NCBI RefSeq assembly: GCF_014204715.1
Contig: NZ_JACHLY010000002.1
Location: 310,001-374,000 of the forward strand
From: Streptomonospora salina
Lineage (GTDB): Bacteria; Actinomycetota; Actinomycetes; Streptosporangiales; Streptosporangiaceae
Reading direction: 5' to 3'
Length of the DNA: 64,000 bases
The translations under genes and the position numbers were made by a program. Shown in pieces: positions 28,701 to 39,118 of this stretch (position 1 is the stretch's first letter; each line of letters starts with the position of its first letter). Below the pieces are notes generated by a model. The model saw only the letters and a program-made list of their open reading frames with translations. It was not told where the DNA came from and did not search any database.

Positions 28701-31700
28701 CCGACACGTCGAAGGACACCGGCGTCTTCAGCAGCACCCGGTCATCGGTCCCAAGCCGATAGGCGCCCTGCATCCACGCCAACCGGTTCACGATCGCCGC
28801 ATGAGAGACCACCACACCCTTGGGCCGGCCCGTGGAACCGGAGGTGTAGAGCACATAGGCCGGGTGCCCGCCCCGCAGCGGCGCCCGTCGATCGGCGTCG
28901 GAGACGGGGCCGGCCGGGTGCTCGGCGATGCGCGCCGCGGTCTCCGGCGCGTCGAGCGCGACAGTCTCGACACCGTCGACCCGCGGCAGATCGGCGGCGT
29001 CCGCTCCGCGGCACAGCAGCAGTGCCGGACGCGCGTCCTCCAGCACGAACGCGACCCGCTCACCGGGCTCGTCGGTCTCCACCGGCAGATACGCCCCGCC
29101 CGCACACACCACCGCGTGCAGCGCCACCACCAGCTCCACCGACCGCGGCAGCGCCACCGCCACCACACTCTCCGGCCCCACACCACGCGCGATCAGCTCC
29201 CGCGCCAACCGGTGCACCCGCGCATCGAACTCCGCGCGGGAGACAGAGGTGGTGTCGGACACCAGCGCGAGCGCCGAACCGCCACCGGTTTCCGCGCCGC
29301 GGGCCACCAGCTCCGGCAGCGTCCGCTCGGCCACCGCACGCGGCGCGGTGCCCGCGCCCCACTCCCCCAGCAGCCGCTCCCGCTCACCCTCCCCCAACAG
29401 CGGAAGGCCGGCGACCGGCCGATCGGGATCGTCCAGGGCGGCGCGGAGCAGCAGGGTGAACCGCCGGGTCAGGTCGGCGACGGTGGTGCGGTCGAACCGG
29501 TCGGCGGAGTAGCGCACCGCCGCGTCCAGCTCCTCGGCGCCGGGCCGCTCGATGAACACGACCTCCAGGTCGAACTTCGCGGTGTCGATCACCCGGTCGT
29601 CCAGCCGGGTGCGCAGGCCCAGTAGACCGTCGGTGCCCTCGGGCCGCCTCTGGTGGCTGACCATGACCTGGAACAGGGGGTTGCGCCCGGTAGCACGCAC
29701 GGGGTTGAGCTCCTCGACGACGTCGTCGAAGGGCAGCTCGGCGTTGGCGAACGCGGCGAGATCGGAGTCGCGCACACGCTCCAGCAGCGTGCGGAAGCCG
29801 GGGGCGCCCGTCAGGTCGGTGCGCAGCACCAGGGTGTTGAGGAACATGCCGACCGCCTCGTGCAGCGCCTCATCGGCGCGATTGGCCGCCGGCGTGCCCA
29901 GCGGGACGTCGGGGCCGGCGCCCATCCGGTACAGCAGCACGGCCACCGCGGCCCGCAGCACCATGAAGCGCGTGGTGCGGGTCTGCTCGGCGATCCGCTC
30001 GACGTCCGCGGCCACGTCCGCGGGCAACGCGAAGCGCACCAGTCCGCCGCTGCCGCTCGCGGCCCGCGGGCGGGGCCGGTCGGCGGGCAGGGGGATCTCC
30101 TCGGGCAGCCCCGCCAGGGCCTCCCGCCAGAAACCGCGCTGACGCGATGCCCTGCTGCCCGGATCCTCCGGCGAACCCAGCAGCTCGCGCTGCCACAGCG
30201 CGTAATCCCCGTAGGACACCGGCAGCGGCGCCCACTCCGGAACCCCGCCGGCCGCACGCGCCCGATAAGCCGCATCCAGATCACGCAGGAACGGCTCCTG
30301 CGACCACTCGTCCACCGCGATGTGGTGGAACACGGCCAGCAGCACGTGCTCTGCGTCCCCGACGAACAGCCGGAAGCGCGCCGGCAGGCCGCCGGCCAGG
30401 TCGAAGGGTTCGCACGCGGCACGGTCCAGCCGCTCCTCGGAGACGCCGGGCACGGCCTCCCGTTCCAGCAGCGGTCGCGGCAGGTCGGCGACGCCGACGA
30501 CGCGCTGCTGGGGCTCGCCGCCGGCGCCTGCGGGGAAACGGGTGCGCAGGACCTCGTGGCGGGCGAGGACGTCGCCCAGCGCATCCTCCAGCGCGGCGCT
30601 GTCGAGGGGGCCGCGGATGCGCAGTGCCCAGGGCACGTTGTAGGCGCCGCCGGTGGCAGCGCCGGCGGACTCCAGCAGCCACAGCCGCCGCTGCTCGGCG
30701 GCGAGGGGAACACGCGCGGGCCGGGGGCGCGCGGTCAGCGCCGGCCGCGCCGCGGCGGCGTCTCCCGCACGCTCGGTGATCCGCGCGGCGATGCCGACCG
30801 GTGTGGCCGCCTGGAACACGTCGCCCACGCCGACCTCGGAGCCGAGCCGGGCACGCAGCAGGTTGGCGACGCGGGCGGCGGCCAGCGAGTGCCCGCCCAG
30901 CGCGAAGAAGTCGTCGCCGCCGCCGACGGAGCCGGTGCCCAGGACCTCGCCGATCGCGGCGCAGACGGCTTCCTCCTGCGGGGTACCCGGCGCGCGGCGG
31001 ACGGCCTCGCGGGCGGCGGTGGCGGGCGCGGGCAGCGCGGCGCGGTCGATCTTGCCGTTGGCGGTCAGCGGGAACTCCTCCAGCACCACCACGACCGAAG
31101 GGACCATGTAGTCGGGCAGGTGCTCCGCGGCACCCGCGCGCACCGTGTCTCCGTCGAGCGCTCCGGCCCCCGGCTCGGCGACGACGTAGCCGGTGATCGC
31201 GCCGTCGGCGCCGCCGTCGGCGCGCACTGTCGCGACCGCCTGGCCGACGCCGGACCGGCGCGCCAGGGCCGCCTCGATCTCGCCGAGCTCGATGCGGAAC
31301 CCGCGGACCTTCACCTGGAAGTCGGAGCGGCCCAGGTAGTCCAGGCTCCCCGTACTGTCCCAGCGCACGACATCGCCGGTGCGGTACATGCGCGATCCGG
31401 CGGGGCCGAACGGGTCGGCGACGAACCGCTCCGCGCTCAGGCCCGGGCGGCCGCGGTAACCGCGAGCCACACCCTCGCCGGCGATGTAGAGCTCGCCGGC
31501 CGTGCCCGGCGGTACCGGGCGCAGCCCCGCGTCGAGCACGTGCACCCGGGTGTTGGCGATCGGGGCGCCGACGGTGACCGGGCGCCCGGGCTCCACCGGT
31601 GCGGCGGTGGACCAGATCGTGGTCTCGGTGGGCCCGTAGAGATTCACCACCTCCCGGGCGCGTGCGGCCAGCGTCTGGGCCAGGGACTCGGGCAGCGCCT

Positions 31701-34700
31701 CACCGCCCGCCAGCACCCGCAACCCGGCCACCGCCCCGGGATCCTCCTCGACCAGCGCCCGCCACAGGCTCGGGGTGGCCTGCATGACCGAAGCCCCCGA
31801 AGAGGAGACGAGCCGGGCGAGCGCGGCCGGGTCACGCACCGTGTCCCGATCCGCCAGCACCGCCGTCGCCCCCGCCAGCAGCGGCAGATACAGCTCCAGC
31901 GCGGAAATGTCGAAACCGACCGTGGTCACCGCCAGCAGCCGCTCCCCCGGCACCAGCGGGAACCGCCCGCCCATATCGGCCAGGAAATTACCCAGAGCCC
32001 CATAAGAGACCACCACACCCTTGGGCCGCCCCGTCGACCCGGACGTGTACAGCACATAGGCGGCGCTGTCCGGCGCGGGAACCGCCGCGCCGGCGCCGGC
32101 CGGGGCGGGCTCGGGCCAGGTAGCCGGATCGTCCACCAGCAGCCGGCGCGGCCCCTCGGGCAGATGCGCCCCGGTCACGGCATCGGTCACCAGCACCCGC
32201 GCACCCGAATCGGCCAGCATGAACGCGATCCGCTCAGCGGGAAACCCCGGATCCACCGGCAGATACGCCGCACCCGCACGCCCCACCGCCAACAGCGCCA
32301 CCACCAGCTCCACCGACCGCGGAAGCGCCACCGCCACCACACACTCCGGCCCCGCACCCGCCCCGCGCAACCGCTCCGCCAACACATCGACACGCTCCGA
32401 CAACTCGGCAAAAGCCACCGAAACACCACCCGCCTCCACTGCGATGCGGTCGGGATGCTCGGCGGCGGCGCGGGCGATGCCCTCGGGAAGCAGCGGGCGT
32501 CGGACGGGCAGCTCGGTCGCGTTGGCGCGCGCCAGCATGCGCCGTTCGTCCGGGGTGCGCACGTCGATGGCGGACACGCTGCGCGCGGGGTCGCCCGTCA
32601 TCGCCTCCAGCACCAGGCGCAACCGTTCGACCAGGCGCTCGGCCGTCACGCGGTCGAACCGGGCGGTGGCATAGCGCAGCGTGCCCGCGAGCCCGTCGGT
32701 GCCCGGTCGTTCGGCGAAGGCGAACTCCAGGTCGAGCTTGGCCGCCCGCATGTCGACCGAGTGGGCGGCGGATTCGGTGCCCAGCAGCGTGGGCCGGTCG
32801 GGGTCGCGCCGGTAGGTCAGCATGACCTGGAAGAGCGGGTGACGCGCCAGCGAGGCCGGGGCGTCGCACTCCTGCACGACCCGGTCGAAGGGCGCGTCGG
32901 CGTTGGCGAAGGCGGCGACGTCGGCTGCGCGCACCCGCGCCAGCAGTTCGCCGGCGGCGGGACCTCCGGAGAGGTCGGTGCGCAGGGTCAGCATGTTCAG
33001 GAACATGCCGACGGTGTCGTGCAGGGCGGTGTCGTCGCGGTTGGCGGCGGGCGTACCCACGGTGATGTCGTCGCCGGCTCCCGTGCGGTGCAGCAGCACG
33101 GCCACCGCGGCGTGCAGCACCATGAACGGGGTGGCCCCCTGCCGTTCGGCCAGCTCCAGCAGCGCGCGGTGCTCGGCGGGGCCGAGGGTGAACGCGACGG
33201 AGGCGCCCGCGCCGTCGGCCGCGGCGGGGCGCGGCCGGTCGGCGGGCAGGTCGAGTTCGGCCGGCGCGCCGGCGAGCGTGCCGCGCCAGAACGCGAGTTG
33301 GCGCGCCATCGGACCGGCGGGATCGTCGGCCGCGCCCAGCCAGTCGCGCTGCCAGACCGCGAAGTCGCCGTAGTCGGCCGCCGGCGGCTCCCACCGCGGG
33401 GCGCTCCCGGCGCGGCGTGCGGCGTAGGCGGCGTCGAGGTCGCGGATGAACGGCGCCTCGGACCACTCGTCGGTGGCGATGTGCGGGAAGGCGAACGCGA
33501 GTACGGCGTCGTCGGGTGCGGTGCGCAGCAGCGCGGCGCGCACGGCGGTGTCGCGGGCGAGGTCGAAGGGCCGGTGCAGTACCTCGTGCAGGTGCCCGTC
33601 CAGGTCGGCGGGGGCGGTGTCGGACACCTCCACCAGGTCGCCGATCTCGTCGGGGTCCAGGACGCGCTGGTGCGCGGCGCCCTCGCCGGGGGTGTCGGCG
33701 GGAGCGTAGACGGTGCGCAGGATCGCGTGGCGCAGCACGACGTCGCGCAGGGCGGCGGCGAGCGCGTCCGTGTCGACGGTGCCGCGCAGCCGGAAGGCCA
33801 GCGGGACGTTGTAAACGGCGCCGGGACCGTGCAGCCGGTCCAGGAACCACAGGCGCTGTTGGGCGTAGGACAGCGGCACGGGCGCGTCGGGGTCGGGGCG
33901 GCGGGTGAGCGGCGGCCGGGCGGCGGGGCGCGCGGCGAGCAGGACGGCGAGTGCGGCGGGCGTGGGGGCGTCGAACAGGTCGCGCACACGCGCGTCCACA
34001 CCCAGCTCGGCGCGGATCCGGTTGGCGGCGCGGGTGGCGGTCAGCGAGTGCCCGCCCAGGGCGAAGAAGTCGTCGCCGCCGCCGACGGCACCGGTGTCCA
34101 GCACCGCGGCGAGGACGCTGCGCAAGCGCGCTTCGAACGGGCCGGCGGGCGTGTCGGGATCGCCGGAGGCGGCGGGTCCGGGTGCGGGCAGTGCGGCGCG
34201 GTCGATCTTGCCGTTGGCGGTCAGCGGGAACTCCTCCAGCACCACCACGGCCGAGGGCACCATGTAGTCGGGCAGGCGCAGCGCCAGGGCGCTGCGCAGG
34301 GATTCCGGATCGGGAGCGGCGCCGGGTCCGGGACGCACGTAGCCGACGAGGCGGGGGCCTGCGCCGGTGTCGTCGCGGGCGGCGGCGACGGCGTGGGAGA
34401 CTCCGTCGCCTTCGGCGAGGGCGGTCTCGATCTCGCCGAGTTCGATGCGGAACCCGCGGACCTTCACCTGGAAGTCGGAGCGGCCGATGTAGGCCGGCGT
34501 TCCGTCGGCCTCGCGGCGGACGAGGTCGCCGGTGCGGTACATGCGCGATCCGGCGGGGCCGAACGGGTCGGCGACGAACCGCTCCGCGCTCAGGCCCGGG
34601 CGGCCGCGGTAGCCGCGGGCGAGCCCGGCGCCGGCGATGTAGAGCTCGCCGGCCGTGCCCGAGGGCACGGGGCGCAGCGCCGCGTCGAGCACGTAGAGGC

Positions 34701-37095
34701 GGGTCGCGGCGATCGGCGCACCGATGGGGGCGGCCGCGGCGGCCGGGCGGTCGCGGCCCGGTCCGATCGGTGCGGCGGTGGACCAGATCGTGGTCTCGGT
34801 GGGCCCGTAGAGATTCACCACCTCCCGGGCGCGTGCGGCCAGCGTCTGGGCCAGGGACTCGGGCAGCGCCTCACCGCCCGCCAGCACCCGCAACCCGGCC
34901 ACCGCCCCGGGATCCTCCTCGACCAGCGCCCGCCACAGGCTCGGGGTGGCCTGCATGACCGAAGCCCCCGAAGAGGAGACGAGCCGGGCGAGCGCGGCCG
35001 GGTCACGCACCGTGTCCCGATCCGCCAGCACCGCCGTCGCCCCCGCCAGCAGCGGCAGATACAGCTCCAGCGCGGAAATGTCGAAACCGACCGTGGTCAC
35101 CGCCAGCAGCCGCTCCCCCGGCACCAGCGGGAACCGCCCGCCCATATCGGCCAGGAAATTACCCAGAGCCCCATAAGAGACCACCACACCCTTGGGCCGC
35201 CCCGTCGACCCGGACGTGTACAGCACATAGGCGGCGCTGTCCGGCGCGGGAACCGCCGCGCCGGCGCCGGCCGGGGCGGGCTCGGGCCAGGTAGCCGGAT
35301 CGTCCACCAGCAGCCGGCGCGGCCCCTCGGGCAGATGCGCCCCGGTCACGGCATCGGTCACCAGCACCCGCGCACCCGAATCGGCCAGCATGAACGCGAT
35401 CCGCTCAGCGGGAAACCCCGGATCCACCGGCAGATACGCCGCACCCGCACGCCCCACCGCCAACAGCGCCACCACCAGCTCCACCGACCGCGGAAGCGCC
35501 ACCGCCACCACACACTCCGGCCCCGCACCCGCCCCGCGCAACCGCTCCGCCAACACATCGACACGCTCCGACAACTCGGCAAAAGCCACCGAAACACCAC
35601 CCGCCTCCACGGCCACCGCGCCGGGGACGCGGCGGGCGGTGGCGGCGATCCGGTCGGCGACCGGGTCGCCGGGCGCGTCGCCCGCCGGTCCCGAGGCAGC
35701 TGCGGTGCCGGCGTCGGCGATGTCGAGGGTGCCCAGCGGCCGGCGCCGGGCCTCCCCGGGTGCGGTGCCGGCGTCGGCGGTCCCCTGCAGCAGCCGGCCG
35801 AACTCCGCCAGCAGCGTGTCCAGGTCCGCGCGGGTGTAGCGGGCGGCGTTGCCGTTGAGTTCGAAGCGCAGCCCGCCGTCGGTGCCGTCGCGGTAGACCG
35901 ACAGCGACACGTCGTCGACCGGCCCTTCCGACAGGGTGCGGGCGGTGCCGCGTGCTCCGGCGAAATCCAAGTCGTAGTCGAAGGCCTTGATGTTGACCAC
36001 CGGCCCGTGCAGCGCGGTGCCGCGCCCCACCAGGTTGAGGTCGCGGCGCACGTCTTCGGCGCGGTAGCGCTGGTGGGCGCGCAGCTCGCGCAGGCGCCCC
36101 GTGGTGCCGGCGAGCAGATCGGCGACGGTGTCGGCGGGGCGCAGCCGCAGGCGCAGCGGCAGCACGTTGACCACCATCGCGGGAGTGCGCAGGGCGGCCG
36201 AGCCCAGACGTCCCATGGCGGGTATGCCGAGCACGACGTCGCGGGCGCCGGTGCGGCGGTGCACGTAGCAGCCGAAGGCGGCGACGACGGTCTCGGCCCA
36301 GCTGGCGCCGGAACGCTCGCCCAGTTCGGCCAGGCGCCCGGCGGTCGCCGCGTCCAGTGCGCCGTGCGCCGTGACCACCGCCGGGGCGGGCGCGGGCAGC
36401 GCGCCGCCGAGCAGCACCGGTTCCGGACGGTCGGCCAGCAGATCGCTCCAGTACGCGCGGTCGGCGGCGCGGCGGTCGGAGGCGGCGTAGTCCTCCTCTT
36501 CGGACACCACCGCGGCCAGGTCGCCGAACCGGCGCTCGGGCGTGCTGCCGCCGGCGAGCGCGGTGCAGACCTCCGCGACGCGGCGGGTGAACGTGGTGAT
36601 GGCGTAGGCGTCGGCGACGATGTGGTGGAAACGCTGGTACCACAGGCGGTGGTCGTCGCCGATGCGGTAGAGCACGAAGCGGTGCAGCGGCCCCGCGGAC
36701 AGCTCGACCGGAGCCGCCATGTCGGCGTGCATCAGTTCCAGCGCGGCGGCGCGCGGATCGGCCTCGCCGCGCAGGTCGGCCTCCTCCAACAGGGGCCGGT
36801 CCCCGGGCAGGTCCGGGTAGAGGGCCTGGCGGGGCGCGCCGTCCTCGCCGCGGTGCCGGTCGGGTTCTTCGACGAGGATGCGCAGCGTGTCGGTTTCGGC
36901 GACGACGTGTTCCAGCGCCGACCGCAGCAGCGCGGGGTCCGGGCCGTGCGGCATATCGATGTACTGGCCCACGTTGAAGCGCCCTGCGGCGGGGTCGGCG
37001 CCGCCGGGCGCGACGTGGTGGGCGTAGTAGACGCCGCGCTGGGCACCGGTGAGTGCCAGGGACACGGGGGTGCGGGTGGGGCGGGTCCGGCTCAT
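22795..37095 (-). CDS. NRPS1: four-module siderophore synthetase, (C-A-T)x4-E
   Basis: A 4766-aa protein. It opens with a condensation domain ([10 protein letters not shown] near residue 157) that should accept the aryl group from the stand-alone carrier. A domains have [11 protein letters not shown] near 625, 1682, 2750 and 3825; carriers ([36 protein letters not shown]) lie near 1012, 2067, 3142 and 4215. Residues about 4280-4750 are an epimerization domain ([39 protein letters not shown]). Codes read by eye: A1 and A2 DILQLGLIWK, the Gly code; A3 and A4 DVWHFSLVDK, the Ser code; module 4 should therefore give D-Ser. A1 and A2 contain an apparently identical 843-bp DNA block, and A3/A4 share a shorter one. 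The second C domain has PHIATDEW instead of HHxxxDxW. The predicted role is DHB-Gly-Gly-Ser-D-Ser on NRPS1, passed to NRPS2. Confidence 0.95.
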   Translation of the reverse strand: MSRTRPTRTPVSLALTGAQRGVYYAHHVAPGGADPAAGRFNVGQYIDMPHGPDPALLRSALEHVVAETDTLRILVEEPDRHRGEDGAPRQALYPDLPGDRPLLEEADLRGEADPRAAALELMHADMAAPVELSAGPLHRFVLYRIGDDHRLWYQRFHHIVADAYAITTFTRRVAEVCTALAGGSTPERRFGDLAAVVSEEEDYAASDRRAADRAYWSDLLADRPEPVLLGGALPAPAPAVVTAHGALDAATAGRLAELGERSGASWAETVVAAFGCYVHRRTGARDVVLGIPAMGRLGSAALRTPAMVVNVLPLRLRLRPADTVADLLAGTTGRLRELRAHQRYRAEDVRRDLNLVGRGTALHGPVVNIKAFDYDLDFAGARGTARTLSEGPVDDVSLSVYRDGTDGGLRFELNGNAARYTRADLDTLLAEFGRLLQGTADAGTAPGEARRRPLGTLDIADAGTAAASGPAGDAPGDPVADRIAATARRVPGAVAVEAGGVSVAFAELSERVDVLAERLRGAGAGPECVVAVALPRSVELVVALLAVGRAGAAYLPVDPGFPAERIAFMLADSGARVLVTDAVTGAHLPEGPRRLLVDDPATWPEPAPAGAGAAVPAPDSAAYVLYTSGSTGRPKGVVVSYGALGNFLADMGGRFPLVPGERLLAVTTVGFDISALELYLPLLAGATAVLADRDTVRDPAALARLVSSSGASVMQATPSLWRALVEEDPGAVAGLRVLAGGEALPESLAQTLAARAREVVNLYGPTETTIWSTAAPIGPGRDRPAAAAAPIGAPIAATRLYVLDAALRPVPSGTAGELYIAGAGLARGYRGRPGLSAERFVADPFGPAGSRMYRTGDLVRREADGTPAYIGRSDFQVKVRGFRIELGEIETALAEGDGVSHAVAAARDDTGAGPRLVGYVRPGPGAAPDPESLRSALALRLPDYMVPSAVVVLEEFPLTANGKIDRAALPAPGPAASGDPDTPAGPFEARLRSVLAAVLDTGAVGGGDDFFALGGHSLTATRAANRIRAELGVDARVRDLFDAPTPAALAVLLAARPAARPPLTRRPDPDAPVPLSYAQQRLWFLDRLHGPGAVYNVPLAFRLRGTVDTDALAAALRDVVLRHAILRTVYAPADTPGEGAAHQRVLDPDEIGDLVEVSDTAPADLDGHLHEVLHRPFDLARDTAVRAALLRTAPDDAVLAFAFPHIATDEWSEAPFIRDLDAAYAARRAGSAPRWEPPAADYGDFAVWQRDWLGAADDPAGPMARQLAFWRGTLAGAPAELDLPADRPRPAAADGAGASVAFTLGPAEHRALLELAERQGATPFMVLHAAVAVLLHRTGAGDDITVGTPAANRDDTALHDTVGMFLNMLTLRTDLSGGPAAGELLARVRAADVAAFANADAPFDRVVQECDAPASLARHPLFQVMLTYRRDPDRPTLLGTESAAHSVDMRAAKLDLEFAFAERPGTDGLAGTLRYATARFDRVTAERLVERLRLVLEAMTGDPARSVSAIDVRTPDERRMLARANATELPVRRPLLPEGIARAAAEHPDRIAVEAGGVSVAFAELSERVDVLAERLRGAGAGPECVVAVALPRSVELVVALLAVGRAGAAYLPVDPGFPAERIAFMLADSGARVLVTDAVTGAHLPEGPRRLLVDDPATWPEPAPAGAGAAVPAPDSAAYVLYTSGSTGRPKGVVVSYGALGNFLADMGGRFPLVPGERLLAVTTVGFDISALELYLPLLAGATAVLADRDTVRDPAALARLVSSSGASVMQATPSLWRALVEEDPGAVAGLRVLAGGEALPESLAQTLAARAREVVNLYGPTETTIWSTAAPVEPGRPVTVGAPIANTRVHVLDAGLRPVPPGTAGELYIAGEGVARGYRGRPGLSAERFVADPFGPAGSRMYRTGDVVRWDSTGSLDYLGRSDFQVKVRGFRIELGEIEAALARRSGVGQAVATVRADGGADGAITGYVVAEPGAGALDGDTVRAGAAEHLPDYMVPSVVVVLEEFPLTANGKIDRAALPAPATAAREAVRRAPGTPQEEAVCAAIGEVLGTGSVGGGDDFFALGGHSLAAARVANLLRARLGSEVGVGDVFQAATPVGIAARITERAGDAAAARPALTARPRPARVPLAAEQRRLWLLESAGAATGGAYNVPWALRIRGPLDSAALEDALGDVLARHEVLRTRFPAGAGGEPQQRVVGVADLPRPLLEREAVPGVSEERLDRAACEPFDLAGGLPARFRLFVGDAEHVLLAVFHHIAVDEWSQEPFLRDLDAAYRARAAGGVPEWAPLPVSYGDYALWQRELLGSPEDPGSRASRQRGFWREALAGLPEEIPLPADRPRPRAASGSGGLVRFALPADVAADVERIAEQTRTTRFMVLRAAVAVLLYRMGAGPDVPLGTPAANRADEALHEAVGMFLNTLVLRTDLTGAPGFRTLLERVRDSDLAAFANAELPFDDVVEELNPVRATGRNPLFQVMVSHQRRPEGTDGLLGLRTRLDDRVIDTAKFDLEVVFIERPGAEELDAAVRYSADRFDRTTVADLTRRFTLLLRAALDDPDRPVAGLPLLGEGERERLLGEWGAGTAPRAVAERTLPELVARGAETGGGSALALVSDTTSVSRAEFDARVHRLARELIARGVGPESVVAVALPRSVELVVALHAVVCAGGAYLPVETDEPGERVAFVLEDARPALLLCRGADAADLPRVDGVETVALDAPETAARIAEHPAGPVSDADRRAPLRGGHPAYVLYTSGSTGRPKGVVVSHAAIVNRLAWMQGAYRLGTDDRVLLKTPVSFDVSVWELFWPFAAGASQVVAAPGGHRDPAYLAEAVTANGVTVCHFVPSMLRVFADAPGASACTSLRRVFASGEALGAGTAERFRALLPQAALANLYGPTEAAVDVTAFDAGAEEFSGAGVPIGRPVWNTGVYVLDERLAPVPAGVEGELYLSGAQLARGYANRPGLSAERFTADPFGAPGARMYRTGDVVRWDRAGRLVFVGRSDFQVKVRGMRIEPGEIAHALASRPDVADAAVLARPDAAGDTRLVGYVVPATPHGAGTGGLRTELAARLPAHMVPEALVAMDAFPLTANGKLDRAALPDPGPGTAGPGTGRAASGPREQLVCALYADLLGLEHVGADDGFFSLGGTSLAGARLVNALRTRLGAEVGVADLFDAPTPAELAARIAARQDPRPPLRPGAAAESDAAPPLSAAQRGMWAGAQVPGAEAAYNVAWVLRLGGGVDTEALRAAVADVTARHAVLRTAYPRSGAEPRQQVLDTPHTRDPLRVVRTGDADPDGLVAAAARRPFDLESEPAYRPVLFAADSGEHVLLNLFHHIAVDEWSQEPFLRDLDAAYRARCAGRAPEWAPLPVSYGDYALWQRELLGSPEDPQSRAARQRGFWREALAGLPEEIALPADRPRPAAPADAAGTVALAIPAGLMRALTRLARERGATPFVVLQSAVAVLLHRMGAGTDVPLGTPVADRPDEALHDAVGMFLNTLVLRTDLSGEPGFGGVVDRARTFAASAYANAELPFDRVVEALNPPRAAGRNPLFQVMVSHQRRPEPRAGLAAAQAAVDDAVAPPAARFDLEFEFIERPGDDGAEAAVRFSAERFDDATAHALGERLLRLLSAGTADPERPVAGLPLLGEGERERLLGEWGAGTAPRAVAERTLPELVARGAETGGGSALALVSDTTSVSRAEFDARVHRLARELIARGVGPESVVAVALPRSVELVVALHAVVCAGGAYLPVETEQPGERVAFVLEDARPALLLCRDADTADLPAEPAVPRLVLDAAATAPRLADRSAEPVSDADRAAALLPEHPAYVLYTSGSTGRPKGVVVAHAAIVNRLAWMQDAYGLERADRVLLKTPVSFDVSVWELFWPFAAGASQVVAAPGGHRDPAYLAGLIHEAGVTVCHFVPSMLRLFVEEPQAARCTSLRRVFASGEALGAGTARRVRAVLPRAAPANLYGPTEAAVDVTAFDAGAEEFSGAGVPIGRPVWNTGVYVLDGRLAPVPAGVEGELYLSGVQLARGYANRPGLSAERFVADPFGGPGARMYRTGDLVRWDAGGRLVFAGRSDFQVKVRGMRIEPGEIEHALTTAPGVAGAVVTADRTAAGADRLAGYVTPAGAAAPDPDALVRRLAARLPEHMVPAAITVLDAFPLTANGKLDRAALPAPDPGARTAAGREARGFREELLAGLFAELLGLEHVGADDGFFSLGGDSILAIRLVGNARAGGLELTPADVVTEQTPQRLALAAAPADAPGGTGTRHGPDDGTGDIEPTPVMHWLRERGGPIARYSQATVVHTPDGADTAGLTAALQAVLDTHAMLRARLRTAADGWRLHAAEPGAVTAADVLTRRDAAGLDAAGLARAAAEEADAAQGRLDPCAGAMVRAVWLDRGPGRPGRLLLVVHHLAVDGVSWHILRAGLAAAWRDASRGRPPAPPAPHTSYARWSRELRTEARSRHRTAELPAWREITAADGGTEEFGPCDPERDTAATLRRITVTLPAADTEALLTRVPEAFHTGIEDVLLSALALAAAEWRASRSGGTGGVLRLALESHGREQHLFGGTDVSGTVGWFTAVHPARLDVAGLDPARARTGGADAGDALKRVKEQLRTRPADGGIGYGLLRHLNSDTAAPLAADPEPPLLFNYLGRVAVAGEYEPWAVAPETGALPPGIDPRMPVRHPLELNVLTRDGAEGPELTATWAWPQRLLAETDVREFADAWFAQLGGLVAHTDSSGAGGHTPSDLSLTDLDQDEIEAFEAEWRLP
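25851..26190 (-). repeat. Shared block A4 (about 340 bp, pairs with 29073-29412)
   Basis: Coding DNA in the fourth module that appears to match 29073-29412 in the third module at a constant offset of 3222 bp, with one or two differences near its left end. It covers the junction from C domain end to the start of the A domain. This fits duplication or gene conversion between the two Ser modules. Confidence 0.75.
29073..29412 (-). repeat. Shared block A3 (pairs with 25851-26190)
   Basis: Third-module partner of the block at 25851-26190. Further short near-identical stretches follow around 28320-28440 and 25100-25210. Confidence 0.75.
31597..32439 (-). repeat. Perfect 843-bp duplicated block in A2 (pairs with 34768-35610)
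   Basis: By eye the DNA appears identical, including third codon positions, to 34768-35610 at a constant offset of 3171 bp. It covers the A-domain start through the code residues up to STAAP. Identity stops abruptly on both sides. This forces the same substrate code in A1 and A2. Confidence 0.85.
34768..35610 (-). repeat. Perfect 843-bp duplicated block in A1 (pairs with 31597-32439)
   Basis: Partner of the block in A2. Codon choice inside (for example AAAGCC, ACACCACC) appears slightly richer in A than in the flanking NRPS DNA, which may hint at the direction or source of the exchange. Confidence 0.85.
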
Positions 37096-37202
37096 GGTGG
37101 GGCGCTGCCTTCGGAGAAACGTGGCCTACGGGGCGGTGTCGAGGGAACGGGAGGAGGGGCGGCCCGCGCCCGGGGGCGCAGGCCGTAGGGCGGTCTGTGC
37201 GG

Positions 37203-38702
37203 TCAGGCCGGGGCGGTGCCGGGTTCGGCCCAGCTGCGGCCGTCGGCTGTCGGCACCAATCCGCCCTCCAGCAGCGGTGCCTCGGCGGCCGGCCCGGCGG
37301 CGCCGCGCCGCTGGATGCGGTTCATCTCCGACATGACGTCGGCCACCACGGGTGCGCGGAACAGTTCGGTCATCCGTTCGCCGCTGTCGGTGCGGGCCGC
37401 GCCGGTGCGTTCCACCGCCCCGGTGAGCTCGGCGGAGGCGGAGCTGAACCGCCGGGTGAGCGCGTCGGCGCCCACCAGCGCGGTTTCGGCGGAGGAGGCA
37501 CCGGCGACCAGGGTGGCGAAGGCCTGCACGTCGTCGGTGGCCATGTCGGTGACCTTGCGGGCGTGCCAGAAGTAGGTCTCCTCGCGCTGGCGCATGTCGT
37601 AGAAGGCGGCGAGGAACTCGTAGAAGACCGCGTATTCGCGGCGGTAGCGGCCCTCGAACTCGCCGAAGGCCCGCTCTTCGCTCAGCTCGCCGGCGAGGAC
37701 GCTGTTGACCGAGCGTGCGGCGAGCAGCCCGCTGTAGGTGGCCAGGTGCACTCCGGTGGAGAAGACCGGGTCGATGAAGCAGGCGGCGTCGCCGATCAGG
37801 GTGATGCCGGGCGCCCAGAACCGGGTGTCGGCGTAGGAGTAGTCGCGGCGCACGCGGACGCGTCCGTACGTGCCCTCGGTGATGCGCTCGGTGTCGCCGA
37901 GCAGGTCGCGCACGATGTCGCAGCGCTGGATGGACTCGTACAGCGTGCCTTCGCGGTCTGCCTGGATGCGGGCGGCCTGGTCGTGGTGGAGGACGGCGCC
38001 GACGCTGGTGAGGTCCTCGCGCAGCGGGATGTACCACAGCCAGCCTTCGTCGAAGGCGGCGCAGAGGATGTTGCCGGCGTCGGGCTCGGGCATGCGGCCG
38101 CCGCCGGAGAAGTAGCCGAACACGGCGAGGTTGCGGAAGAACTCGGAGTGGCGCCGGGTGCCGCCGGCGGCCGCGTGCAGCCGGCCGGTGCTGCCGGACG
38201 CGTCGACGACGTGGGCGGCGGCGAGTTCGCGGCGGGTTCCGGAGGGGTCGCTGTAGACGACGCCGGTGACGCGTCCGCCGGTGGTGACCGCGTCCAGCGC
38301 GGCCGACTCCTCGCGCACGTCGACGCCGTGGCGGGCGGCGTTGCGCAGCAGGATGTCGTCGAAGGTCATCCGGTCGACCTGGTAGGCGTAGGAGGTCGGT
38401 CCGGAGAGTTCGGGCGACAGCGCGAACAGGAAGTTCCACGGGTCCGGGCTGGTGCCCCACCGGAAGCTGCCGCCCCGTTTGGCCGTGAAGCCGGCGTCGT
38501 GGATCTCTTCGTCGGCGCCGAGCAGGCGGCATACGCCGTGCACGGTGGCCGGCAGCAGCGATTCACCGATCTGGTAGCGGGGGAAGCGCTCTTTCTCCAG
38601 GAGCACGACGCGGTGCCCCCGGTCGGCGATCAGGGTGGCGGCGGTGGAACCGGCGGGGCCGCCTCCGACGACGATGACATCGAATTCCTCTGGGGCGCTC
38701 AT
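37203..38702 (-). CDS. FAD-dependent halogenase acting on carrier-bound aromatic (PltA/CmlS-like)
   Basis: A 499-aa flavoprotein. It has the FAD dinucleotide motif DVIVVGGGPAGSTAATLI, RFPRYQIGESLLPAT, the halogenase motif GWLWYIPL (WxWxIP), a candidate catalytic Lys in FTAKRGGSFRWG, and GDAACFIDPVFSTGVHLA. The WxWxIP motif separates flavin halogenases from monooxygenases. This type usually chlorinates phenols or pyrroles tethered to a carrier protein. Its neighbours are the aryl carrier protein (upstream) and NRPS1 (downstream), so chlorination of carrier-bound DHB is the most likely reaction, as in chlorocatechol siderophores. The ATG at 38702 is preferred because AGGAG lies eight bases upstream; an ATG at 38735 is also in frame. 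Confidence 0.88.
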   Translation of the reverse strand: MSAPEEFDVIVVGGGPAGSTAATLIADRGHRVVLLEKERFPRYQIGESLLPATVHGVCRLLGADEEIHDAGFTAKRGGSFRWGTSPDPWNFLFALSPELSGPTSYAYQVDRMTFDDILLRNAARHGVDVREESAALDAVTTGGRVTGVVYSDPSGTRRELAAAHVVDASGSTGRLHAAAGGTRRHSEFFRNLAVFGYFSGGGRMPEPDAGNILCAAFDEGWLWYIPLREDLTSVGAVLHHDQAARIQADREGTLYESIQRCDIVRDLLGDTERITEGTYGRVRVRRDYSYADTRFWAPGITLIGDAACFIDPVFSTGVHLATYSGLLAARSVNSVLAGELSEERAFGEFEGRYRREYAVFYEFLAAFYDMRQREETYFWHARKVTDMATDDVQAFATLVAGASSAETALVGADALTRRFSSASAELTGAVERTGAARTDSGERMTELFRAPVVADVMSEMNRIQRRGAAGPAAEAPLLEGGLVPTADGRSWAEPGTAPA

Positions 38703-38762
38703 GCTCGCGGCTCCTGGTCTGGGACGGTCGTGCACGGGGCGGGGCGGGTCGGGGCCGGCGGG

Positions 38763-39023
38763 TCAGGTGTCGAGCAGCATCCGGGTCCAGGCGGCGACGG
38801 TGGGTTCTTCGGCCAGAGTGATGAAGTCGGTCTCCACGCCCGCGGAGCGCCAGCTTTCGACCAGGCTCATCAGGCGGATGGAGTCCATTCCGCGGTCGAG
38901 CAGGTTGTCGTGTTCGCCCAGGGTGTCGGCGGGCTCGCCCAGTACCTGTTCGACGTCGGCGCGCAGGCGCCGGGCCGTCAGTCCGGTGTCGGTGGAGGCG
39001 TCGGCGGCGGGGTTTTCGGACAC
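38763..39023 (-). CDS. Stand-alone aryl carrier protein (ArCP)
   Basis: An 86-aa protein with the EntB-type carrier motif LLDRGMDSIRLMSLVESW, in which the Ser takes the phosphopantetheine arm. The C-terminal TDFITLAEEPTVAAWTRML also matches EntB carrier domains. It would be loaded with 2,3-dihydroxybenzoate by the DHB-AMP ligase and present it to the halogenase and NRPS1. The GTG start has GAGGAG nine bases upstream. In enterobactin-type clusters this domain is usually fused to the isochorismatase; here it is separate. Confidence 0.9.
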   Translation of the reverse strand: MSENPAADASTDTGLTARRLRADVEQVLGEPADTLGEHDNLLDRGMDSIRLMSLVESWRSAGVETDFITLAEEPTVAAWTRMLLDT

Positions 39024-39118
39024 GGCGGTGTTCTCCTCGGATCGCAGGCGTTCGGGTCGGGTGGGGCGTTTCGGTCTCGGGGCGGGCGGCGGCGGGCGGG
39101 CGTGCCCGGCCGGCCGGG

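Noticed and set aside
29653-37188. Very long open frame on the + strand opposite NRPS1 (also 15389-21067, 22786-26871 and 27103-29625)
   Set aside because: They mirror the NRPS coding strand in high-GC DNA, have repetitive Gly/Arg/His/Val-rich composition and no domains, whereas the - strand frame shows complete NRPS motifs.
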